64,000 nt of DNA from Planctomycetota bacterium (GTDB lineage Bacteria; Planctomycetota; Phycisphaerae; Phycisphaerales; UBA1924): contig JAUZRR010000009.1 in the NCBI GenBank assembly GCA_030950285.1, forward strand, positions 62,001 to 126,000, given 5' to 3'. The position numbers and the translations under genes are program-made. Numbering within the stretch: position 1 is the stretch's first letter; the number at the start of each line of letters is the position of its first letter. Below, in pieces: positions 8,327-17,058 of the stretch. The notes below the pieces were generated by a model. That model did no database searches. It had not been told where the DNA came from and saw nothing but the letters and a program-made list of their open reading frames with translations.

Positions 8327-9792
8327 TGCACGCCGTACCATCGAGTGTGGTGCAATCAACGGGCGAACACTCGATCACACTCGAACCGGCAGCGGGCGTA
8401 TGGGCTGCGCTTGTGCGCACACCGCCGACCGACGAGACCTCGACCGAGACACGCTGCGCACTCGGGCTGCCCGCCGATCGGCCGATCGTTATGAGTGGGC
8501 ATCAACCGGGGCTGTGGCACCCGGGCATCCTCGCCAAACTGCTTGCGATCGGGGCGTTTGCCGAGCAGGCCGCGGCTGCAGCCGGGTGGGTCGTGGTCGA
8601 CCAGTCGCCCGGTGCGGGGGCGAAGGTCGAATACCCCGCACTTGATGCCGAACGGCTCACACGCAACGCGCTGGCGCTCGGCACCGAGACCTCGCCGCCC
8701 GCCGCCCAGCCGACCATCCGCCCCGTGCCGGCGAGCGACGGCGCAACTGCGGAAGTACGGAACGGACTCCTCGAACTCGCCCGGCTGCTGGCGGTGCACG
8801 CATCTGCGCCCTCGCTTGCCCGACAGTTGCACGCGGCGTGCATGGATGCGCTCGCGGACTGTGGTGCGGTGGCTGATGTGGTTTCGGACGCGAGCACTGC
8901 GCCGGTTTCGTTTTTCGCAAGCGAGTTGCACAAAACACCGGCGTTTGCTGAGCTCGTCGGGGCGATGCGGGCCGACCCCGCGCACTGCGTCCGCCTCTAC
9001 AACGACGCGGCTGCGGCGTTCCCCAGGTCGGGCGTGCGCCCGCTCGCGGTCTCGAACGACGCGGCCGAGCTGCCGCTCTGGGAACGGACCACGACACCCG
9101 AGCACCCCGGCCCGTGGCGGACCGTCACCAGCGACCGGCTCACCGACCTGCCCGACGAATCGATCGTCCTGCGCGGGCTGCCGATGACCGGGCTGCTCCG
9201 CCGTTACGCCTGCGACCTGTTCGTCCACGGCACCGGCGGCGGAGCGAACATCGCCCAGACCGCGACGAACGATCAAGGAGATGCTCAGGCGCACGTGGGC
9301 TACGACCGCGTCACCGAACAGTGGTTCGCAGCATGGCTCGACGCGGAAGACCTCGCGCCCTCGGTGGTCGCGACCGCAACCCTCCGCCTCGATTTCAGCG
9401 AGTTGCCCGGTGCGGGCGACCTGCCCACACCAAGAGACATCGGGAACGCCCGGGCACTCGTCCATCGCGCCGCCCACGATCCGACGCTGCTCGGTGATGA
9501 ACACCTCGGAAAGCAGAAGCGCAAGCTGGCGGCACGGATTGCTGCGCTGCCCATCCACGATCCTGCGCGCAGAGCGCTCTACAAAGAGATGCACAAGGTG
9601 CGTACCGCTGCGGTGCAGGAGCACAAGCCGGCACTCGACGCTCTCCATGCCCGCGCCAACACACTCGCGGCCCGGCTTGATGAAGCAGCGATCACAGACG
9701 ATCGCACCTGGCCGTTCCTGTTTCACAGCCGCGAGGCCCTCTCCGACCTGCACGCCACCATCCAACGCGCCTTTGCCGAGGCGGGAGATTGA
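8326..9792 (+). CDS. uncharacterised protein with GHQP motif, distantly BshC-like
   Basis: A 488-residue soluble protein. Near residue 50 it has SGHQPGLWHPGILAKLLAIG, and near residue 285 LPMTGLLRRYACDLFVHGTGG. I recall this combination from an uncharacterised planctomycete family. The HQPG opening also resembles the nucleotide-binding start of BshC-type ligases, but the acidic active-site signature of BshC is not evident. The C-terminal third (KLAARIAALPIHDPARRALY...) is a charged helical region. The ATG at 8326 overlaps the glycosyltransferase stop and the next gene starts three bases after its own stop, so it is the middle gene of a tight operon. I cannot name its reaction. Confidence 0.7.
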   Translation: MHAVPSSVVQSTGEHSITLEPAAGVWAALVRTPPTDETSTETRCALGLPADRPIVMSGHQPGLWHPGILAKLLAIGAFAEQAAAAAGWVVVDQSPGAGAKVEYPALDAERLTRNALALGTETSPPAAQPTIRPVPASDGATAEVRNGLLELARLLAVHASAPSLARQLHAACMDALADCGAVADVVSDASTAPVSFFASELHKTPAFAELVGAMRADPAHCVRLYNDAAAAFPRSGVRPLAVSNDAAELPLWERTTTPEHPGPWRTVTSDRLTDLPDESIVLRGLPMTGLLRRYACDLFVHGTGGGANIAQTATNDQGDAQAHVGYDRVTEQWFAAWLDAEDLAPSVVATATLRLDFSELPGAGDLPTPRDIGNARALVHRAAHDPTLLGDEHLGKQKRKLAARIAALPIHDPARRALYKEMHKVRTAAVQEHKPALDALHARANTLAARLDEAAITDDRTWPFLFHSREALSDLHATIQRAFAEAGD

Positions 9793-9795
9793 CCC

Positions 9796-10692
9796 ATGGC
9801 AACGCTGCGGCTTTGCACGCTCCTTGCCTTGCTGTGCAGTGTGTTCTCGCTCGTCGGGTGCGAGCGGGGAGCCAATCCGGCGACGCCCGAGCGCCCAACC
9901 GACCACGCCGCGCCAACGCCCGACAGCACCGGGCCTCGGATCGTCGTGCTTTCTCCCGCGCTGGGAGTCATGCTCACCGACCTGGGCCTGGCCGACCGCG
10001 TCGTCGGCAGGCACGGCTGGGACGCGGTGCTCGACCAGAGCCTCCCGGTCTGTGGCGATCAGACCGGGCTCGACTACGAAGCACTCCTCCGCGCCGAGCC
10101 GACCCACCTGCTCACCGAGTGGGGTGCGCGGGCGCTGCCGGGACGGCTGACAGCACTCGCCGCCGAGCACGACTGGGACGTGCAGGACTTCCAGATTCTC
10201 TCGCTCGACGACATCGCTTCGGCTTCAGCGCGGCTGCGTGCGTTGTTCCCAGACGCTGCGCCGGCCGACTCGATGCAGCGTTTCGAGCGCATGGTGCGTG
10301 GGCCGCCGCCCGAGCCGATCTGGCAGGGGCGGGTGCTGCTCTTGATGGGCACCTCACCGATCGCGGCACTCGGGCCGGGCTCGGCGCACCACGAGCTGCT
10401 GCTCCGCGCGGGAGGCATCCCCGCGATCGCCGAGGGCTCGCCCTACATGCCGCTGCACGCCGAGGACGTGCTGCGGCTTGCACCCGATGCGATCATGTTG
10501 ATCCAACCCCGCGACGCGAACACCCCCCGCGCTCCCTACGAACTCGGCCGCATCGCGACGCTCGATATCTCCGCGATCGAGCGGGACAGAATCGCGAGTG
10601 TCGACCACCCGCAAGCCCTCCTCCCCAGCACACGGCTCGTCGAGGTCGCCGAAGCGATGGAACAGTCGCTCCGCCGCTGGGCGCGACACTGA
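9796..10692 (+). CDS. BtuF-like substrate-binding lipoprotein
   Basis: A 298-residue lipoprotein with signal LCTLLALLCSVFSLVGC and the lipid-attachment cysteine at residue 23. The mature part fits the two-lobe class III binding-protein fold used for vitamin B12, haem and siderophores: RIVVLSPALGVMLTDLGLADRVVG, later YEALLRAEPTHLL and the closing segment with DAIMLIQPRD. No matching permease or ATPase is nearby, so it could feed a transporter encoded elsewhere or act as an orphan binding protein. It starts three bases after the preceding gene and is in a forward run toward argS. Confidence 0.78.
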   Translation: MATLRLCTLLALLCSVFSLVGCERGANPATPERPTDHAAPTPDSTGPRIVVLSPALGVMLTDLGLADRVVGRHGWDAVLDQSLPVCGDQTGLDYEALLRAEPTHLLTEWGARALPGRLTALAAEHDWDVQDFQILSLDDIASASARLRALFPDAAPADSMQRFERMVRGPPPEPIWQGRVLLLMGTSPIAALGPGSAHHELLLRAGGIPAIAEGSPYMPLHAEDVLRLAPDAIMLIQPRDANTPRAPYELGRIATLDISAIERDRIASVDHPQALLPSTRLVEVAEAMEQSLRRWARH

Positions 10693-10749
10693 ACCCAAGC
10701 CAATGCCGCAACCACAACGTGCCCCGCGTCGCCCCCTACCATCCGCCCT

Positions 10750-12621
10750 ATGACGAACCAGACATTCGATCCTGTTGAGTTGTTGAATGATCGCGTCCGC
10801 GCCGCGATCGCGGCTGCCGCTCCCGACGCTCCGGCCGACGCCGCTGCGTTGATCTCGCCCAGTAAACGTGCCGAGCTGGGCGATTTCCAGTCCAACGCCG
10901 CCATGCCACTCGCCAAACGGCTGGGGATGAAGCCGCGCGATCTGGCAGCCAGGATCGTCGAACACTTCGACCCGACCGACCTGTGCGAACCCGTCACCGA
11001 AGCCGACATCGCCGGCCCGGGGTTCATCAACTTCCGGCTCAAACGCGACGCGATCAGCACACTCCTGGATCGGCTTGATTCCCCCGCACTGGGGCTGCCC
11101 GCGCCCGAGCAGCCGAGCACCATCGTCGTCGATGTCTGCGGCGTCAACCTTGCCAAGCAGATGCACGTCGGGCACCTGCGCTCGTCGGTCATCGGCGACA
11201 CGCTCGCCCGCACCTTCGAGCGGCTCGGCGAGCGTGTCGTCCGCCAGAACCACGTCGGCGACTGGGGGCTGCCCATCGCGATGGTCACCCGCAAGTTGCA
11301 GGAGGAGGTCGACGCAGGCCGCATCGCGCTGGACACGCTCACACTCGACGAGCTTGACCGCTTGTACAAACTCGCGCAGCACGAGTGTCGCGGGCAGGGC
11401 AAGGCGCTCGAGCTGGTCGCAAAGTACGACCTGGGGCCGAAGATCGAAGCCGAGCTGCAAGCGATGCACGACGAGGCGATGGAGCACCTCACCAAAGCCA
11501 AAGCCACCCTCGTCGCGCTCCAGGCGCAGGAGCCAACGGTCTACGCGATCTGGCAACGCATCTACGCCGTCACGATGGGCGCGTGCCTGAAGACGTGCGG
11601 GCGGCTGCACACCCGCATCACCGAGACCGACAGCGCCGGCGAGAGCAGCTACGCCGAAGAACTCACGACGGTCGTCAACGATCTGGTCGAGCGCGGCATC
11701 GCGACCGAGAGCGACGGTGCGCTCGTCGTTCGGCTCGATTCGCCCGAGGACGACAAGATCGCCGAACCCTGCCTCATCCGCAAGGGTGACGGCGGCTATC
11801 TCTACGCGACCACCGACATCGCCGCGATCAAGCGCCGTGTGCAGACCATCGGCGCCGACCGGGTGATCTACACCGTCGATGCGCGGCAGAGCCTGCACTT
11901 TCGGCAGGTCTTTGCCGCGGCGCGCAAAGCCGGGTATGCGACCAAGCCCGGCGCAGCCAAGCCCTCGGTGCTCGAACACGCCGCGTTCGGGACCGTGCTC
12001 GGCGAGGACGGCCGCCCGTTCAAGACGCGCTCGGGCGAGAACATCAAACTCAACGACCTCATCGACGAAGCCATCGAACGCGCCGGCCGCACGGTCGATA
12101 CCAAAAACCCCGGCCTGCCCGCCGACGAGCGGGCGACCATCGCCGAGGCGGTCGGCATCGCGGCGATCAAGTACGCCGACCTCTCCAGCGAACGCATCAA
12201 AGACTACGTGTTCAGCTTCGACCGCATGCTCGCGTTTGAGGGCAACACCGGGCCGTACCTGCTCTACGCGCTGGTCCGCACCAGGAGCATCTTCCGTCGT
12301 GCGAAAGAGCGGGGCGTTGCGCTCGACCACGCGGGCGCACCGATCATCGTCGCCGAGCCGGCAGAGAAAGCACTCGCCCTCGAGCTCTTGCGCTACCCGA
12401 GCGCCGTGCGCTCTGTCGCGGCTGCGCTCGAGCCGATGCGCCTCTGCGCCTATATCTACAGCCTCGCCGGGGCGTACAGCTCGTTCTTTGACGCCTGCCC
12501 CGTGCTCTCGACCGAAGACCCCGCCGTCCGCCGATCGCGGCTGCGGCTGTGCGAGCTGACCGCCCGCGTGCTCGAGGACGGGCTGGAAGTGCTGGGGCTG
12601 CCGACTGTGGAGCGGATGTAG
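10750..12621 (+). CDS. argS: arginyl-tRNA synthetase
   Basis: A 623-residue class I synthetase that charges tRNA-Arg. The N-terminal ArgRS additional domain covers about 1-110. The HIGH-type signature is HVGH at 139-142 (GVNLAKQMHVGHLRSSVIGD). The catalytic core continues through QNHVGDWGLPI, ATTDIAAIKRR and YTVDARQSLHFRQVF, with FKTRSGENIKL in the place where other classes have KMSKS; absence of a canonical KMSKS is normal in ArgRS. The C-terminal DALR anticodon-binding helices finish EVLGLPTVERM, the usual ArgRS ending. The length is normal (E. coli 577, with extra loop here). It follows the BtuF-like gene by 57 bases. Confidence 0.97.
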   Translation: MTNQTFDPVELLNDRVRAAIAAAAPDAPADAAALISPSKRAELGDFQSNAAMPLAKRLGMKPRDLAARIVEHFDPTDLCEPVTEADIAGPGFINFRLKRDAISTLLDRLDSPALGLPAPEQPSTIVVDVCGVNLAKQMHVGHLRSSVIGDTLARTFERLGERVVRQNHVGDWGLPIAMVTRKLQEEVDAGRIALDTLTLDELDRLYKLAQHECRGQGKALELVAKYDLGPKIEAELQAMHDEAMEHLTKAKATLVALQAQEPTVYAIWQRIYAVTMGACLKTCGRLHTRITETDSAGESSYAEELTTVVNDLVERGIATESDGALVVRLDSPEDDKIAEPCLIRKGDGGYLYATTDIAAIKRRVQTIGADRVIYTVDARQSLHFRQVFAAARKAGYATKPGAAKPSVLEHAAFGTVLGEDGRPFKTRSGENIKLNDLIDEAIERAGRTVDTKNPGLPADERATIAEAVGIAAIKYADLSSERIKDYVFSFDRMLAFEGNTGPYLLYALVRTRSIFRRAKERGVALDHAGAPIIVAEPAEKALALELLRYPSAVRSVAAALEPMRLCAYIYSLAGAYSSFFDACPVLSTEDPAVRRSRLRLCELTARVLEDGLEVLGLPTVERM

Positions 12622-12746
12622 CGTTTCCTCGGAGCCGGGCCAATCCAACGCAGAGGCTGCCAAGCCGGCGCGGGCGCGTTCGAGAACGCATCTTTGCGAG
12701 CCCTGTGCGCACGCACAGGATTGGTTTTCCCTGTGACAATGACCAC

Positions 12747-12830
12747 TTGTGCCCCCCCGCTTGCGCGAGGGGCTCTACGAAGCATGTAGTTCCAGCACAG
12801 AAAAGCCCCTCGCGCAAGCGAGGGGACAAC
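12747..12830. repeat. two-hairpin palindromic repeat, copy R3
   Basis: The left arm is slightly decayed (CCCCCCGCTTGCGCGAGGGG) while the right arm CCCCTCGCGCAAGCGAGGGG is intact and followed by ACAAC. It lies between the converging ends of argS and the porin gene. The rest of the interval 12622-12926 contains no supported gene. Confidence 0.9.
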
Positions 12831-12926
12831 TGCACAAGCCAACAATCGGAATCCGAAACAGAAGAACGCAACTGCTCTCATGCCGCACTGGTCTTTGACC
12901 CTCGGCACCCGAGCCAAGTTCGCCCG

Positions 12927-14171
12927 TTAGAACAACAGCTGCATCTGCACTCGGAAGCTGACCTGGTCGTCCTGCGAGGTCGGCGCGAGGCCGATGCCTT
13001 CGTTGACCTTGATGACCGAGCTGCTGTCGGCCTGGTTGTCGAGGTACCACTGCACGTCGGCGGTGAGTTTCGCGGCGTGGCTGCCGGGGAAGAAGTAGTG
13101 GTTTGCGCCGAGTGTGATGGTGTGGAAGTCTTCGCCGGCGGTGCGTGCATCGTCGGGCAGGACCGCGTCCCAGCGTGCAAAGAGCTCGGTGAGGTCAGAG
13201 ACGAACACGCCGCCCTGCAGCAGTGCGCCAAAGTCGTCGAAGTCAGCTCCGCCGGTGGTGTCCGTGTTGCGGCCGACAACGGCGCCGTAGACGTTCCACC
13301 CGCCGCCCTCGTAGCTGGCGTCGAGGGTGTAGCTGAGCAGGTCGGTGTCGGTCGGTGCCGAGCCGCCGGGGGGGAACGAGCCGGTGTTGGCGGTCTGGCC
13401 CATCGTCTGCCAGTGGACCGCTGCGCCGACCATGCCTCCGGTCGCGCCCTCGCGGAAGGAGGCGAAGTCCTTGAAGGTCTTCCAGGAGGCGTCGCCAAAC
13501 CGCACGTCGACGCGCCCGGTCAACGCGATGTCGGATTCCTTGGTCGAGTAGTACGGCGTGTTGGAGGCCTTGAACCCGTCGGAGACCATGCCGGTGAAGC
13601 GTGCGCGTTCCCCGGCGTAGGAGAGCTGGACGCCCTGCGTGCGGTCCTGGTTGAACGCCTCGTTCATCGGCGAGCGGTCGGCGGCCTGCTGGTACTTGCT
13701 GGAGATGTTCTCTTCTCGGAGAAACGGTGCCTTGAACTGGCCCCAGGTCAGTTCGACGCCGTTGGCAAACTCGCGGGACAGGATCACATCTTCGAGCACG
13801 AAGTCTCCACCGTCGCGGGAAAAGGCGCCGACGACTTTGTACTCCCACTCGTTGCCGATCACGCCTGAAAAACCGAGCTTGATGCGGCGGGCGTTGAAGC
13901 CGGTGGCGAAGTCTTCGTCCGGCGCGGTGGTATCGCGGGAGTTGAAGTTGTAACGGAACTGGGCTTGCCCGGAGATATTCAGGCGGTTGGCCCCGTCAGT
14001 TGAGGCAAGGAAGAACTTGCCGTCGTGGCCGGAGGTGGGTCCGGCCTGGAAACTCGCCCGGGCGGTCGCGTCGGCGAGCAACTCGCGGCTGAGCGTGTCT
14101 GTCGGGCCTGCGAAATCAGGTGATGCAACTATTGCAGTGGTGCACGCAACGGTGAGAATCAGTTTCTTCAC
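12927..14171 (-). CDS. OprO/OprP-like outer-membrane porin (copy A)
   Basis: A 414-residue beta-barrel porin. A signal peptide opens the protein (KKLILTVACTTAIVASPDFA). Mature sequence shows LNISGQAQFRYNFNSRD, RRIKLGFSG, then alternating aromatic strands, finishing FRVQMQLLF with the terminal aromatic residue typical of exported barrels. It is related to phosphate-selective porins. The only start in this frame near the signal is GTG at 14171, since a stop lies five codons upstream; a weak GGAG precedes it. It is a paralogue of the adjacent downstream-numbered porin, sharing ELLADA.ARASFQAG..GHDG near the N-terminus. The gene pair lies next to PhoB/PhoR. Confidence 0.88.
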   Translation of the reverse strand: MKKLILTVACTTAIVASPDFAGPTDTLSRELLADATARASFQAGPTSGHDGKFFLASTDGANRLNISGQAQFRYNFNSRDTTAPDEDFATGFNARRIKLGFSGVIGNEWEYKVVGAFSRDGGDFVLEDVILSREFANGVELTWGQFKAPFLREENISSKYQQAADRSPMNEAFNQDRTQGVQLSYAGERARFTGMVSDGFKASNTPYYSTKESDIALTGRVDVRFGDASWKTFKDFASFREGATGGMVGAAVHWQTMGQTANTGSFPPGGSAPTDTDLLSYTLDASYEGGGWNVYGAVVGRNTDTTGGADFDDFGALLQGGVFVSDLTELFARWDAVLPDDARTAGEDFHTITLGANHYFFPGSHAAKLTADVQWYLDNQADSSSVIKVNEGIGLAPTSQDDQVSFRVQMQLLF

Positions 14172-14349
14172 GACTCGTCTCCATCACCCGCTGAGGATGT
14201 CCTCTCGGCTCGCGGGGAAGATGCCGAGGGAACGAGAGATTATTCAGTGATCGCCATACGTCCAGAGCGGTTTGGTCAAGACTCTGCGAAGATTGCGAGC
14301 GGATGGTCGCGGGATATCGGAAGGGGCACCGGGGGGCGTGCTGGGCCAC

Positions 14350-14391
14350 GAAAAAAGACAACCGGCCGCCCCGTGAGGGACGGCCGGTTGC
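14350..14391 (-). terminator. intrinsic terminator of porin copy B
   Basis: On the reverse strand CAACCGGCCG and CGGCCGGTTG form a 10-bp stem, extended by a short inner helix, followed by TCTTTTTT. It sits 31 bases beyond the porin B stop codon and upstream of porin A, so the two porins are probably separate transcripts. Confidence 0.88.
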
Positions 14392-14421
14392 GATCAAACA
14401 TGTGAGATCAGTCGGCTTCGA

Positions 14422-15702
14422 TCAGAAGACGAGCTGCATCTGGAGGCGGAGCATCCACTGGTTGTCGTCAGTCCCAGCCGTGGGCAGGAGGCCGGTGGAC
14501 TGGTCGGGGACGCTGAACCCGGAGACGGCCGAAGCGCCGCTCTGGTTCTCGAGTGCGATCTGCACGTCGGCGGTGAACTTGGCCGCGTGAGAGCCGGGGA
14601 AGAAGTAGTGGTTGGCACCGAAGGTGATGGTGTGGTAGTCATCGCCGGAGGTGGAGTCGTCGTCGGGGAAGATGCCGTCCCAGCGGCCGAAGAGCTCCCA
14701 GTTGTCGGTCACGAAGACGCCACCCTGCACGACGGCACCGAAGTCGTCGGTCGAGGATGTGGCACCGTCGGGATCGATCGTGCGACCGATGAACGCACCG
14801 AACGCGTTCCAGCCGTTGCCCTCGATGCTGACATCGGCGGTGTAGAGGATGAGGTCGCCGCCGGCAAGGGTGCCGCCCGCGAAGGAAGTGGTGTTGGCGG
14901 TATCGCCGGCGGTCTGCCAGTGCACCGCACCACCGACCATACCGGCGTAGCCCTCGGTGCCGCGCCAGCTGGTGAAGTCGTCAAACTGGGCCCAGTCGCC
15001 CGACCACTTGAACTCGACGCGGCCGGTAAGGGCGTAGTCGGCCTCGGCGGGGCTGTAGTAGGCGGTGTTGGCGGTGCCGGCACCGTCGTTGAACGAGCCA
15101 ACGACCTTCCAGTTCTCAGCCGCGTACGCGAAGGCGATGCCCTGGACGTACTCGGGGGAGAAGACGTCGTTGGTGATCGAACGGTCGGCAGCGAGCTGGT
15201 ACCGGTCATCGACCATGCGCTCGCGGATCACCGGAGCGATCATCTGGCCCCAGATCACGGTCATGCCGCTGTCGAAGGTGTAGGTACCGTACGCATCGGC
15301 GAGCTCGAAGCCGCCGTTGCTGCTGCCGCCGTAGGTGTCGAAGTACCCACGGATGTAGTAGCCGAGGTTGGGGTTGACGACGTTGCCGCCAAACTCCAGG
15401 GCCGTGCGGGTCATGTCGAACCCGTTGGTCAGGTCCTCGTCGGGGCTGGTGGTGTCACGGTTGTTCAGCGTGTAGCGGAACTGCATGTACCCACCGATCT
15501 CGAGCCGGTTGTTCCCCGACGCATCGCCGATGAAGAACTGGCCGTCGTGGCCGGCGCTGCCGCCGGCCTGGAAGCTGGCGCGAGCGCCAGCGTCGGCGAG
15601 GAGCTCACGCTCCAGAGCCGAGTTGTTGGCGGTCTGAGCATTGGCAACGCCAGCGCTCATGGCCGCACCAGCAAGCAGAGCAAGCATCTTGGTCCGATTC
15701 AT
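14422..15702 (-). CDS. OprO/OprP-like outer-membrane porin (copy B)
   Basis: A 426-residue porin, paralogue of copy A. Signal peptide MNRTKMLALLAGAAMSAGVANA. The mature N-terminus shares ELLADAGARASFQAG, and both copies have NRDTT.PDEDL/F and a C-terminal QMQLVF/QMQLLF. The ATG at 15702 is preceded by AGAAGGAG; longer in-frame starts would put 40 polar residues in front of the signal. Known relatives form trimeric channels for phosphate or polyphosphate. Acidic residues are frequent in the barrel (TDVQIALENQ, DPDGATSSTDDFG), so anion selectivity is not assured. It has its own leader and a strong terminator. Confidence 0.9.
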   Translation of the reverse strand: MNRTKMLALLAGAAMSAGVANAQTANNSALERELLADAGARASFQAGGSAGHDGQFFIGDASGNNRLEIGGYMQFRYTLNNRDTTSPDEDLTNGFDMTRTALEFGGNVVNPNLGYYIRGYFDTYGGSSNGGFELADAYGTYTFDSGMTVIWGQMIAPVIRERMVDDRYQLAADRSITNDVFSPEYVQGIAFAYAAENWKVVGSFNDGAGTANTAYYSPAEADYALTGRVEFKWSGDWAQFDDFTSWRGTEGYAGMVGGAVHWQTAGDTANTTSFAGGTLAGGDLILYTADVSIEGNGWNAFGAFIGRTIDPDGATSSTDDFGAVVQGGVFVTDNWELFGRWDGIFPDDDSTSGDDYHTITFGANHYFFPGSHAAKFTADVQIALENQSGASAVSGFSVPDQSTGLLPTAGTDDNQWMLRLQMQLVF

Positions 15703-16284
15703 TTCTAAGACTCCTTCTCGCAGGGCTGGGAACGCGCTGTACAAGAGGTTGCGTCCCGTGGTTTCGTGTGTCCAAATGACCTGCATTTGTGAAGCGTCGA
15801 CCCCACCGTGAGACCGACGCAAAAGACTCTGATTTCTTCACCCGACTTTTTTACCCAACCGGGCCCTTCACCCTCAATCGACTCGGCCTGAGTTCCGATA
15901 CTTTCGGCTCTTGGGCCGCTCACAGTTGAGTAAGGACTAACTTCTAGACCTGTGAGAACCTTTTGTCCAGTCGGCGGTGGAACCGTTCCACGCACCCCTC
16001 CGGCCGGGCAAGCGAGGATTATCGGCGTCCCCAACCGGAGAACGCTAGTATTTACTTGCAAACGCCGCCTGTCTACTCGCTTTTTATTTTCTCCTCCAAC
16101 CTGCCCCTTTCTCAACTGCCCGGAAATGCTCCCTGGCACGATCTTTGCGCGATCCGAACCGTCCTTTGCTCCCCTTCCAAAAATCTGCCGCTATCGTCCA
16201 CCGAATCCGCCTCCCGTCGGCTCGGCGCCCCGCTGTCCGGCCGATCGAGCTTCCGCAAGCCATAGATTTCACTGGAGTAACCCG
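15703..16284. other. long intergenic region between porin B and PhoB
   Basis: This 580-base divergent region should hold the promoters of porin B and of the phoB-phoR pair. Short A/T-rich patches occur around 15850 and 16080. I looked for direct 7-base CTGTCAT-type Pho boxes and saw no convincing tandem pair. The forward frame is open from 15952, but the encoded Pro/Arg/Ser-rich sequence does not resemble a protein domain, so I treat it as untranslated. Confidence 0.5.
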
Positions 16285-16287
16285 ATC
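16271..16287 (+). promoter_or_regulatory. ribosome-binding site that points to an ATC start for PhoB
   Basis: GGAG at 16274-16277 is followed after seven bases by ATC at 16285-16287, in frame with the receiver domain. No ATG, GTG or TTG occurs in frame between the ATG at 16126 and the receiver domain; the next one, GTG at 16312, lies inside its first beta strand. Confidence 0.45.
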
Positions 16288-16995
16288 GCTTCACCCCGCC
16301 ACATCCTTATAGTGGAGGACGAGCAGGACCTCGCCGAGGTCGTCGCGATCAACCTCGAAAGGGCCGGGTATCAGCCCCACCTGGCCCAGGACGGCCGATC
16401 CGGGCTCGAATCCGCCCGCACCCTCCTGCCCGACCTCATCCTCCTGGACGTCATGCTGCCCGGCCTGTCCGGGACCGAGGTCGCGCAACGATTGCGCGTT
16501 GACCCCGGTACATCCCATATCCCGATCATCATGCTCACCGCCAAGAGCGCCGAGGCCGATGAAATCGCCGGCCTTTCCGCCGGGGCCGACGATTACATCA
16601 CCAAGCCATTCTCCCGGGCGGTCCTGCTGGCGCGAATCGAGAGTATTTTCCGCCGCATCGCCCCCGACGGCAGCCGCACCACCACGCTCGAAGCCGGCCC
16701 GATCCTCGTCCGCCTCGACACCCACCGGGTCACCGTCCGAGACGAAGAAATCAAACTCACCCTCACCGAGTTCCGCCTGCTCACCACGCTCATCGAAGGC
16801 TCGGGCTCGGTGCTTTCTCGCAAAGAGTTGATGCACAAGGCGATCGGGCCGGGGGTCCGGGTCACGCCGCGGACGATCGACGTCCACGTCACCGCCCTCC
16901 GCCGTAAGCTCGGCGAGGCCGGGCGCATGATCGAAACCGAGCGCGGTGTCGGGTATCGAATCACCCACGCCGCGTCGGCACCGGCCGACCCCTGA
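16285..16995 (+). CDS. phoB: PhoB-type response regulator (OmpR family)
   Basis: If translation starts at the ATC at 16285 the protein has 236 residues, close to E. coli PhoB (229). The receiver domain begins PRHILIVEDEQDL, with phospho-acceptor Asp55 in LILLDVMLPG, the conserved Thr in MLTAK and Lys in ADDYITKPF. The C-terminal winged-helix domain has LTLTEFRLLTTLIE and the recognition region RTIDVHVTALRRKLG, closing with RGVGYRI. This is a DNA-binding regulator, PhoB-like by overall sequence. The start is uncertain: the nearest canonical start is ATG at 16126, which would add 53 non-homologous residues. The histidine kinase follows 63 bases downstream. Adjacent porins suggest a phosphate or anion response; the signal is inferred. 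Confidence 0.88.
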   Translation: MASPRHILIVEDEQDLAEVVAINLERAGYQPHLAQDGRSGLESARTLLPDLILLDVMLPGLSGTEVAQRLRVDPGTSHIPIIMLTAKSAEADEIAGLSAGADDYITKPFSRAVLLARIESIFRRIAPDGSRTTTLEAGPILVRLDTHRVTVRDEEIKLTLTEFRLLTTLIEGSGSVLSRKELMHKAIGPGVRVTPRTIDVHVTALRRKLGEAGRMIETERGVGYRITHAASAPADP

Positions 16996-17058
16996 GCAGC
17001 CCAACCGCTCCCCCACTCCACTCGGCGTGCCCCCGCCCGGCATCCAACGATCACCACG

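Noticed and set aside
8356-10170. Long reverse-strand open frame antisense to the GHQP protein and the BtuF-like gene
   Set aside because: The forward genes have coupled starts, a lipoprotein signal and family motifs; the reverse translation has none.
10354-12663. Long open frame on the reverse strand across argS
   Set aside because: It mirrors the complete argS gene in a GC-rich genome, its translation is rich in Arg, Asp and Val with no recognisable domain, and argS is certain.
15952-16284. Upstream in-frame extension of the PhoB homologue
   Set aside because: The sequence is Pro/Arg/Ser-rich with no homology-like pattern, and PhoB-family proteins begin directly at the receiver domain.
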